Source: Enoplosus armatus
Taxonomy: Eukaryota > Chordata > Actinopteri > Centrarchiformes > Enoplosidae
Length of the DNA: 64,000 bases
Direction: 5' to 3'
Assembly: GCF_043641665.1 (NCBI RefSeq)
Contig: NC_092182.1
Span: forward strand, 26,621,320 to 26,685,319
The notes beneath the pieces are model-generated. The model saw only the letters and a program-made list of their open reading frames with translations. It was not told the origin of the DNA and searched no databases. The translations under genes were made by a program, and so were the position numbers. Positions 39,750-64,000 of the stretch are shown one piece after another; position 1 is the stretch's first letter; every line of letters begins with the position of its first letter.

Positions 39750-40650
39750 GATGTCCCGGTGCACAAAGAGCAAAATCCCCAAGAAAGTATAATCACCCGC
39801 TGCGTCGCTTCATGGAGAGGGGGGAGACGGGGGAGACGGGGGAGGAGGACCGGAGAGGAAAAGTTTACTTCGATTGATCTGGATGATGGGAGGAAAACAA
39901 ACAGTGACTCTTCAGGTGCGGGTTGTTTTCAATGATGAGCAAATGATAAATGCTTTCATATCCCGTCAGCTTCGGAGTGACGCATGGCGCGATGTGGTGT
40001 CCATCTCTGCTGGAGGCTGCTGCGCTCTGCGGGGACAACCCGCAGGGTTCCTCATGCGGAACAACACTTCTATACAGATGCTATACAGGCGTCACGCCAT
40101 AGGAATCCGTTACTTCTACAGGGATGTTTCAAAGCACCGGGGCCAGGCTGCCACTGTACCGCAAACCCCGCAAACCCCTGAACGACGGTGGAGCCGTGGA
40201 GTGCTCAGAACACACACTGAAACCAGTTCCTGCGTGGGGACAACACGCAGACTACACGACTATGAGAGAGCGCGCAACGCTCCAAGTCCACATTGGAAAA
40301 CCACGAAATCACGACCGCGTTCTCCGTCAAGTTCAGCCCCGCCGTGTCCGCCTCGCAGGGATCCCCTTCTCAGTCAGTGCGGCGTCCCTCAGCCCCCCCA
40401 GCTCCTCCTGTGTCTATGTACGCATGCAGTTCTCCCGCTCTGCCGTGTTTTGCCCGTCGCAGCTGGCAAACTTGTTGTGAGCAGATGAGGAAAAATAAGA
40501 GAGCCGTCCCGCCGGTGCTCGGTGTCGGTACGAACCGACCGGGAGAGTCGTGCGCAGCCAGCGGCAGAGAACCTACATCACTTTAAGAGGATCAGGCGAG
40601 TGAGAAGCCTACAGATGGAGAGGGGGGGGGGGGGGGTCCGCAGCGCCACC
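39750..40650 (-). promoter_or_regulatory. dock3: CpG-rich promoter and 5' UTR region of DOCK3
   Basis: Dense CpG from about 39.75 to 40.65 kb stands out from the AT-rich flanks, with clusters such as CCGTCGGCGTCC, GGAGACGGGGGAGACGG and CCGTCCCGCCGGTGC. It lies immediately upstream of the DOCK3 start codon on the minus strand. Open frames of up to about 200 codons on the plus strand here are a by-product of high GC content. They resemble no protein I know, have no good splice context, and I take them as non-coding. Confidence 0.65.
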
Positions 40651-40680
40651 CGATCGTTAAAGGTTATCATTGGTGACATG

Positions 40681-40687
<7 letters not shown>

Positions 40688-40724
<37 letters not shown>

Positions 40725-40805
40725 CCTGACGTGACTCATGAAGCTTCATCACCACAGAGACATAACTGTCATGTTGTGCGTGACAGAGTGTGTGTGTGTG
40801 CGTGA

Positions 40806-40850
<45 letters not shown>
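40688..40850. repeat. Facing (AC)n and (GT)n microsatellites
   Basis: An AC run (40,688-40,722) and two GT runs (40,787-40,800 and 40,809-40,850) are separated by about 65-85 bases. They form a potential hairpin just upstream of the DOCK3 CpG block. Confidence 0.92.
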
Positions 40851-40851
<1 letters not shown>

Positions 40852-40950
40852 ATGTGCCGCAGAGGAGCAGCACGAGCTGTATTGGCCGTGTGTGTTGTGC
40901 CACCACGTGTGCACTCTCGGCCAACACACCATCTCACGCGGCTTCACGCA

Positions 40951-43304
40951 GCGTAACTGGTAACCATGGTGACCTCGGTGATTACTGACGGTAAAAACAC
41001 TTTCTGGGTGAAAATAACAGTTTTTTATTTTTCGTTCTGTTTGTAAAGTAAAACTGAGAGCTCACGTGATGATGATGATGATGATGATGATGTCGGCGGA
41101 CTCCATGAAGAGGTTGTTTGCAGCGTTCAATGAGTGAAATACACTGAAATGAAGTGAACAACTTTTTGGCAGCTTGTTTTAAAGTTAATCCCATTAAATT
41201 CAGTCTGAACACGTGAAGCTGGCATTAAAGGAAGGTTTCAGCTCAGGGGGCCGGAGAGACGTAAAGATGCCCGAGTTTCTCTTATTTTCCAGCTGGGAAG
41301 TCGAGCAGCCTTCATAACTTTAACTCCGCTTAAAGTTCATCACTCAACATGCTGTAACTTTGACCCCTGTTGCTAGGCGACTGGATGAGAAGTGACGAGA
41401 AAGAAGTAAATTCCTCCCACAAAAAAAGTTTTTGTTCTTGTGATTCAGGAACCTTCAGCTCATGAATAAAGCTTTTTTCACAGACACCTTACGACATTAA
41501 TTATGGCTCCGTTCCATTTATGTGTCCCAGTGACCAGCATGCACAACACCTGAGAGGCCCGACACTGACGTGTGTAAATGGAATCCCGCCATCTTTAATT
41601 AAATGTATTAATTAGGGACTGAAACGTCACACTTGTAATCAGTAACATCTCAAATGGCTGCATTCCATTCAGGAGTTTTAAAAGTTGTTGTTCCTTCAAC
41701 AACTTTTAAAAGTGTCTCCGTCTCATGACATCACCACCAACTTCCTGTTTGCTCAGTCACGACGAGGTGTGATCCTTCATGTGTGAACCAACAAGAGGCT
41801 CTGGAAGGCACACAGTTCACTAAAGCTGATCACCACTATAATGAGACGAGGCAAGTTACAAGAAGGAAGAGGGTCTTTTATTATTAAAGCTTATTAACTG
41901 AAGTACAGACTGATAGTCTCATTAACCATTTACAACAATTCAGACTTACTGACAATACAATCTGTTGTGAAACTGTAGCCTCTGACAAGCTGCTGTGCCT
42001 CCAGACGCTTTATTTTCCATTAAGCTTGACTTGAGGTTGTAAATGTCACAAACACAGAGTGCGCGAGGCCTTCAAGGCTTGTATTTATATATATATAAAG
42101 GGTATAAACCCTGACCTTTTGGAGTTGTAAAGTTTTCCTCCAACAGCAGCCGTGTCGACTGGTTAACCAGCAGAACGATCGTCAACAGAGAAACTACTCA
42201 AACAGCTTTGGATGCAGCAGGTTGCTCCAACAGCTAAAGTTGGTCTCCTGTTGGTACAACACATGTGATTTACATCCTTTTGTGGGCTCTAATAGTCAAT
42301 AACTGTTAACCCCCCCCCCCCCCCCACTCAGTGATGAGGCAAGCACGCTGTAAAAGAGAAGAATTGTATTAAAACTAAATCTAACTTTGTAACTAACTTG
42401 TAGCAGCTGATAATGAAATGATTGATAACCTGGTTATTCCTTCATACGGGAGACAACATATTAATAATACGCCTGACAGACGTGACTGACATGTTAAATA
42501 ATAATGAAGTTTTCACATTCACATCTTTACAAGTCACAAACACTGCTACACACCTCCACCCAGCAGCCATGACTGATGCGTGACTGGTTTTAATGTCCAC
42601 ACACTGTCCTCAGAAGACTGAGACTCAAAGGATTTTATTTTTAATAATTAAATAATATTTAATTTAATGGATTACACCAGTTTACCGAACAGCAGGCTGC
42701 CTGAAGGATACAGGAGCTAAAAGCATTAAATCAACAACAAAACGACTCCTTCCAAAAGCTCAAGCCCAATAAAGACCAGCTAAAATAAATTAAATTAAAT
42801 CAAAGAACAGTCAAAATAACTTCTATGGAACTAAATTATAATTCTTTGACTGGAAAACAAATGAAACACAGTCACATCCAAGTTATCCTCATTAAAATGT
42901 TTGTTGAAGTTTGTGGGAAATGATAAACCATGTGAAGTGCAGAAGTGGCTCGTGGTGACCCGTGAACCGGAGCACTGGACCGAGCCTTTCTGCAGAAATC
43001 TGCTTCGGATGATAAAACAGAAACCAGTTTGATGGGAACAGGAAGTGACGGTCCCGAGATGAGGTGGGCATCTTGATTCTTCACAAGACACAGACGTTGG
43101 TACTTTTATTACTGTATGTGCTGGAAACATAGAGGTATTTGTAATGTTTGCAAGCACCAGAGGTATTTCTTTGTTTCCAGGTAACGTGTGTGATCCAACA
43201 GGGTGAAGGTCGCCACCAGATCCAGGGTTCATCTTACTTACAATCATATCTTCACGTCTGCGCGTCACGCGGTCTCCGACCGTATTGGAATTGGTATTCA
43301 AGTT
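40951..43304. other. Interval between DOCK3 and DCAF1
   Basis: No gene is recognised. MANF and RBM15B, which lie between DOCK3 and DCAF1 in mammals, are not seen. It has a GAT triplet run at 41,068-41,091 and a C run at 42,310-42,326, and is otherwise AT-rich. Confidence 0.6.
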
Positions 43305-43310
43305 TTTATT
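43305..43310 (-). terminator. Candidate distal polyadenylation signal AATAAA of DCAF1
   Basis: A canonical AATAAA on the minus strand, within CAGCAATAAAAAC, lies about 690 nt past the DCAF1 stop. It is a sequence match only; a hexamer this short also occurs by chance. Confidence 0.35.
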
Positions 43311-43801
43311 GCTGTAAAATGAGGAAAGCTAACGAGCCTGACTGTTTCTGTTCCTCCACCTTGTTCTCTGCCTTTATGTGAAGATTTGGCTCACAGCTCA
43401 ACATGTGTGGAAGACACTGTGGAGGTTGACTGCACCTCCAGCACCTGGCCAAACTATTCTCTGAGATTACGTTTTAACACAGAGAAACACTATTTCATTT
43501 CAATTCATGGCTCTAAGAGTTTTAGGTTAAACCTGAAAGATTCATCGATGGGAAAACCGACATCAGTTTAAGTTCCTTGGCGGTTTGGTAGGTCGTGGTC
43601 AATGAACGCAACTGTGAGGCGACAAAAAAAGTCTGATATAAACATGAAAAAACGTCTCATTTCAAGCAGAACATTAAATCTTCCTTCCAGCAGAGAGCCA
43701 GGTAAAACATCATAAATACTTTCAAAACTCGCACAAATAACTCGGTCGGGTCGAGTGAAAAGTCGGCGTATTCATCGGAGCCCCGTGATCTTTGGGAAAT
43801 A

Positions 43802-43807
43802 TTTATT
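43802..43807 (-). terminator. Candidate proximal polyadenylation signal AATAAA of DCAF1
   Basis: A canonical AATAAA on the minus strand about 190 nt past the DCAF1 stop codon. If used, it would give a very short 3' UTR. Confidence 0.35.
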
Positions 43808-43998
43808 TGCCGTCGTCTCTCTAAAGTTGATATCACAGATGTTTCTGTTATCCTCCAGGACACTGAGGAGCATGTCGGTGTGTTCACAGTCAACTTGCCT
43901 GATTAAAGGAGAAACGATGGTTTTAAAAAGGGAAAAAAAAAAAAAGTCAAGTCCTTGTTGAGGTTCACACTGTCTGCAGAGGAGCGTCATCTCCCAGG

Positions 43999-60018
<16,020 letters not shown>

Positions 60019-60569
60019 TGCTGCCTGGAAGACAGGAGAAGGAGACGAGGTGGAGGACAGAAAGAGGACAAACACGTGAGGAGATTTAAGACAAGCAAAA
60101 AGATGAAAGAGCTGTGCAGACACGCTTCAACAAAACAATCAATATGACAACATGTGTAAGCATCCCTGCATCATGTGTCAGTGTTAGTGTTAACTGTATA
60201 AGTCATAGTGTAATGGCCGAGTTATGATGGAGTTTGTACGACGTGTCCAGATGTTTAGCTCTGTGTCCAGATGTTTGGCTCTGTGACTCGAGTGTGATGG
60301 TAGGATCTTTCCATGTTGTTGATCTACACATCTCTGTTGGCCAAAATGAACCAGTTATTAAACAATTTAAAAAAAAAATAACAAAGAATTTGTTATCACA
60401 TATAAAGAGTTTGGTCTCGTGTAACATCAAATAGTGGAACTCAGTTTGTTTTATATGATATGACATTTTCCCTCAACGCTGGTGCTTTTTCAGAAGTGAT
60501 GGTGAAAAAAATAATGACAGGAGTCAGAGAGGTGTAAACAAAGTAATATATACATATACATATATATAT

Positions 60570-60655
60570 ACTCTCTGGATAGGCTTCCTTTTCACCTGGT
60601 ACACCTCTGTTCTTTATTCTTCCTAACACTCACCAGCAGCTGGTATATATAGAGA

Positions 60656-60693
<38 letters not shown>

Positions 60694-60764
60694 TCTCTGG
60701 ATAGGCTTCCTTTTCACCTGGTACACCTCTGTTCTTTATTCTTCCTAACACTCACCAGCAGCTG
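60570..60764. repeat. Direct duplication (73 bases, two copies) around a (TA)n run
   Basis: The segment starting ACTCTCTGGATAGGCTTCCT and ending CTCACCAGCAGCTG occurs at 60,570-60,642 and, without any difference I can see, at 60,692-60,764. The copies are separated by TA repeats. On the minus strand each copy contains CAGCTGCTG followed by GTGAGT, a strong splice-donor match that could end the non-coding first exon of DCAF1. Confidence 0.9.
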
Positions 60765-60861
60765 CGTGACTGTGGCTCGACGCTGAGACACCACAGAGCA
60801 GGCTGTTTCACACACTACAAGAGATCATCACAGCTGGAAATGCCTCCGTGGTGCTGTGAAT

Positions 60862-60883
60862 CCCCCCCCCCCCCCCCCCCCCC
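60862..60883. repeat. Poly(C)22 run
   Basis: 22 consecutive C residues between the duplicated segment and the DCAF1 CpG block. On the DCAF1 sense strand it is G-rich. Confidence 0.9.
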
Positions 60884-60949
60884 AACAGGTGTCCTCTGGT
60901 CGGGACAGCTGGCTCATCGACCAGAGGACACTTTCTGCTCTGTGTGCGA

Positions 60950-61440
60950 GAGCTTAGCTAACGCGGCAAGAAGGTGACAGTTAGCAAACTTAGCTAACTT
61001 GCTTAACTTCACGCCGCTTCCTTCGGTTCATCTGCTTTTTTTTCCTCTCAGTATTAAACTCCACACGGTCTCCCCGCCCTCTGATCAGCGTCGTGGTGAG
61101 TTTAGCTGCTGAAATCTCCCGAGGAGCTCAGCGAGGAGAGGAAGCAGCAGCATGTTGACAGCACGGTCGCCTCATGTCAGAGACGCAAACAGCTTCAGCT
61201 AGCGAGTTCTGTCCGTTTGAAACGTCACCCTCACCTGGAGACGCGCGTCCTCTGCGGCGGGTTCTCACTTCGGCTCGTCGTTGGCAGAAATTCCGCAAAA
61301 TTTGCCGTAAAGGAGCAAATGAAAGAGCGCTGACATGAAGAAGAAAAAAAAAAGTTTCACGTTTATTTTCAAACTTCTCCCGGCGGCCGCGCGCTACGTC
61401 ACCGAATGACAGTCGACGTTAGATGACGAAAGACGGCGAA
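60950..61440 (-). promoter_or_regulatory. dcaf1: CpG-rich promoter and 5' UTR region of DCAF1
   Basis: CpG density rises sharply here relative to the AT-rich flanks, with clusters such as GGCGGCCGCGCGC and GACGCGCGTCC. The block sits about 0.95-1.4 kb upstream of the DCAF1 start codon, on the outer side of a non-coding 5' exon that must be spliced to the acceptor at 60025-60026. No TATA box is evident, in keeping with a housekeeping gene. A TACGTCA (CRE-like half site) occurs near 61394. The exact start site cannot be read from sequence. Confidence 0.7.
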
Positions 61441-61443
61441 CCT

Positions 61444-61461
61444 CCTGATGGGATTTGTAGT
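61444..61461 (-). promoter_or_regulatory. ZNF143/THAP11-type motif at the DCAF1 promoter
   Basis: The minus strand reads ACTACAAATCCCATCAG. This closely matches the ACTACAATTCCCA-type element bound by ZNF143 (Staf) and THAP11/HCFC1 in many vertebrate housekeeping promoters. It lies at the upstream edge of the CpG-rich block, where such sites usually sit. Function is inferred from the match and position. Confidence 0.6.
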
Positions 61462-61464
61462 TTT

Positions 61465-62077
61465 TTTTAGTTTGTTCTAGCTTATGTACTACAAATCTCT
61501 TTTCTACATGTAACAGCAATTTATTATAACACATTAGTGTCTAAAATCAAATCCAGTATTTTCACTTAACTCAAGGTCCACTTACTATCACTTATAACCA
61601 CAGGTCACTGTCTTCTTCAGAAGATGGAGTTTGGGATGTGGTTGAAAAAGTGGCTCTTCAGTTAGGATTTTTTTGTTTAGTTTTTTGGATCAAACTACTT
61701 TTCCTAAAGTCAACAATGAACTATAAGTACAGTTTCATCTGACAAGTAGGTCACTGAAATATCAAGACTCATGGCCTAATGTGACACAACAGTAATAAAA
61801 TCACACTCTGTTGTTGGTTGAATAATTGTAAATTGCTGCTATGTGGAGAGCTACATGCTGTATTACTCACAATATATATTCAACTTTTATTTACCTCTTC
61901 AGAACAGTTTATGTATGAGATCCTTAAAATGCAGAGTATCAATATCTGCAATAATTAATGGTAGGTCCCTTGCATACCTCCAATTTAGTTTCAAATATTT
62001 GTCTTTCATTGTGTATGAGATTGGCACACTTCCCGTCAATGAATTAGGCAGAAATAACTACAAACAAGTGCAAACAG
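61465..62077. other. Intergenic interval between the DCAF1 promoter and the SMPD4 3' end
   Basis: AT-rich, with no repeats of note and no supported gene. The SMPD4 transcript probably ends at its right edge. Confidence 0.55.
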
Positions 62078-62083
62078 TTTATT
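62078..62083 (-). terminator. Candidate polyadenylation signal of SMPD4
   Basis: AATAAA on the minus strand, in the context CTCAATAAACTGTTTG, about 850 nt past the SMPD4 stop. A second AATAAA lies at 62228-62233. Either would end the transcript before the DCAF1 promoter region. Confidence 0.4.
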
Positions 62084-62526
62084 GAGTTTCTTGGACAGAA
62101 ATGGGTTCTGCTTTCACAGAGAAAAATAGTCCGTTTATTCCATCAGCGCATTTTGAATGTTTTGGCGTGCACCTGTTTTCAGATGCTTGTTGAAAAATGA
62201 ATTTCCCTCCAAACAGAGCAGCAACACTTTATTTACAGCCACATTTAAAACAGTCAACAGTCATATCAAAAGCAAGAACCACAGAGCTGCCAGTCTACTG
62301 CCAACAAGGTTCCTACACGGCCCACTTCAAAATGCTGTCCCTTTAGAAAGTCCTGGATATCGGAAGATTTGGTTCAATGTTCAGACATAAACCACTCACA
62401 CTACTGTACACCATCTCACTCTGGACCTCATGAGAATAACAGGATTATTCCTTACCCATGGACTCTGGCTCTGATCTCTGACTTCGCTGCAGCAGGTGGC
62501 AAACTGAACTATTTCTCTACAGGGAT

Positions 62527-62815
62527 CCATGTTGATTAGTCAATTAATCAATTAGTCGATCGACAGACACTCTATTGGCAAATACTTTGATAATTGATTC
62601 ATCGTTTTAAGTAATCTTTTAAGTGAACGATCCAAACATGTTCTTGTTGAAGCTTCTCAAATGTGCTGCTTTTCGTCTTTACATAATAGTAAATTTAATA
62701 TTTTGGGGTGCTGCTTGGACTTTGGGCTTTAGGACATTTTTAAGCAGTTTTCTGATGTTATATAGGCCAAACAATTAATCCATTTTCAAAATAATGGTTA
62801 GTTGCAGCCCTGAAC
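62527..62815. mobile_element. Dispersed AT-rich fish repeat, copy downstream of SMPD4
   Basis: It opens with GATTAGTCAATTAATCAATT and AGTCGATCGACAG, then TTGAAGCTTCTCAAATGTGC, GGACTTTGGGCTTTAGGACA and ends TTAGTTGCAGCCCT. Arrangement and order match the copy at 45,424-45,700. It probably lies in the SMPD4 3' UTR, since it sits between the stop codon and the candidate poly(A) signals. Confidence 0.65.
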
Positions 62816-62933
62816 CAATAACATACTACATTATCCATCACACGTTGCATGGGACCACTCAACACTTCACACATTTTTTGCAAAACATTCATTATGTGTA
62901 TTTTTCCAGACATGTAGGAACCCTGTAACTCAG

Positions 62934-63730
62934 CTAGTGTGTTTTCAGTTTGTCTCCAACCAGCGTCATCAAAAGTCCGTACAGGAATCCCCCTGCGAGG
63001 ATGAGCAGGGTGCTGGATATGGGGCCGAACGACAGGAGGGCTCCAATTGCGTAGAAGAGCAGCAGCAGCAGTATCGTCCTGTAGCTGGCCAGCAGGCGCA
63101 GGCTCAGCCTCGGCTGGTGCTTGCTCTCCAACGTCTGCCGGGATGTCGGGCTCTGCTTTAGTTTTGTGGCTAAACTTGGATCCGTCAAGTAGCGACGACC
63201 CAGGCGACCCAGGAAGTCTGGACGTGAGCAGAGCGCATTCATGTGCCCTCCGAACTGTGGGAGGACATCAGCAGGGTTAACTTACTGAGAGGTTTAGTCT
63301 GTGTTTGAATTACTCGTCACAACTAAGGCAGTATCATAAATGTTATTATAACGTATCTGGCAGCTACCTCCAGACACCACTTACCCTCTCGTTAACCAGA
63401 GAAGAGATCCTGTAGAAAAGCCTGACCAGCAGGGCGTTCTCATAGCTCCTTATGGGCTGGAGCTCCGGGTCTCCTTGATACTGAATATCAAACCTGCGCA
63501 GTCCATTTATGATCTGCACCAAAAGACACACACACACACAGTCAGGGTTTTAGTCTTTGCCTCGTGGCCCACAGCTGTAATGCATTGGAAATACTAACCT
63601 GCCTCCTGCCCAGGTCGGTCAGAACAAGTCCGTTCTCTCCCTGGGTGCAGTCTGGCAGCTGCTTGCAGTTGCCATCCTCCTGGGAAGAACCCAGGTTGGA
63701 TATAAGCTGACTCAGCTGCCCTTGGTTCAG
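62934..63730 (-). CDS. smpd4: SMPD4 (neutral sphingomyelinase 3), last three coding exons; 5' part outside window
   Basis: SMPD4 hydrolyses sphingomyelin to ceramide and phosphocholine at the ER and nuclear envelope and is anchored by its C-terminus. Exons in transcript order: 63730-63599, 63513-63385 and 63254-62934 (stop TAG at 62934-62936), all phase 0 with GT-AG introns, giving 194 codons of the C-terminal end. The segments [38 protein letters not shown] and [12 protein letters not shown] match my recollection of vertebrate SMPD4 closely. The last exon ends in two hydrophobic segments ([17 protein letters not shown] and [19 protein letters not shown]) and a short basic tail, fitting a C-terminal membrane anchor. 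The gene continues beyond position 64,000. Its 3' end lies about 1.5 kb upstream of the DCAF1 promoter, on the same strand. Confidence 0.85.
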
Positions 63731-64000
63731 CTACAAAACAAAGAAACATACAATTAACCAGGATGTTTTTACATGCACGAGTAAGTTCCTCTGAATGTGC
63801 AGCACTTTCTGTTGGCATTGGCAATAACAACACATGAAATGTGCAGTATATACTCAATAATGTCATATACTATGTATGTATCAGTCTTAGGTTACAAGAT
63901 TTAGGGATCAAGACAAGTCTACTTCTGTTAAAAGCTTTTGGGTTTTAGAACATCAAGAAAACTCACTGGATTTGGACTAAAGAAAGTAATCCTGAGAAGT

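Larger units (their letters stand above)
43305..43998 (-). other. dcaf1: Probable DCAF1 3' UTR
   Basis: No coding similarity is seen between the DCAF1 stop and the next element. On the minus strand there are AATAAA hexamers at 43802-43807 and 43305-43310, about 190 and 690 nt after the stop. Either could set the transcript end. There are several short open frames on both strands, none recognisable. Confidence 0.5.

Noticed and set aside
39874..40488. 204-codon plus-strand frame in the DOCK3 CpG block
   Set aside because: High GC lowers stop frequency; there is no similarity, the start context is weak and it lies antisense to the DOCK3 5' UTR.
40951..43304. MANF or RBM15B expected between DOCK3 and DCAF1 by mammalian synteny
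   Set aside because: Neither the RBM15B single long exon nor any MANF-like exon is present.

Overview
The window is nuclear DNA of a ray-finned fish, most likely a percomorph teleost. Genes are split by GT-AG introns, microsatellites are dense (CA, GT, GA, TCTG, TA), and several dispersed repeats are of types I know from percomorph genomes. Nothing looks prokaryotic, viral or plasmid-like, and I found no undescribed defence, toxin or mobile system.

Right third (about 44.0-64.0 kb), minus strand. Positions 43,999-60,018 hold a complete DCAF1 (VprBP) gene, the substrate receptor of the CUL4-DDB1 ubiquitin ligase. I could place 29 coding exons. Every junction keeps frame, and the joined coding length is 4,827 nt (1,608 codons plus stop). 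A CpG-rich promoter lies at about 60.95-61.44 kb, with a ZNF143-type motif at its outer edge. Upstream, and on the same strand, the last three coding exons of SMPD4 (neutral sphingomyelinase 3) end at 62,934; the rest of that gene lies beyond the window.

Middle (about 39.7-44.0 kb). A CpG-rich block ends in a tiny coding exon at 39,713-39,749 (minus) that encodes the DOCK3-type start MWTPTEDEKIGV followed by a consensus splice donor. This is the first coding exon of DOCK3. DCAF1 and DOCK3 are neighbours in mammals too, but there their 3' ends face each other; here DCAF1's 3' end faces DOCK3's 5' end.

Left 39.7 kb. This is best read as DOCK3 intron 1, because no further DOCK3 exon was found. 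It is mostly non-coding and very rich in tandem repeats: a 1 kb decamer minisatellite next to a TCTG/TCTA block, a duplicated polypurine block, a 0.7 kb GA/CAGA block and a 0.3 kb CA block. One coding-looking terminal exon on the plus strand (25,869-26,013) is unexplained. Dispersed elements include two copies of a MITE-like family with inverted ends, an internally deleted Tc1-like transposon inside a DCAF1 intron, and copies of two other common fish repeat families.
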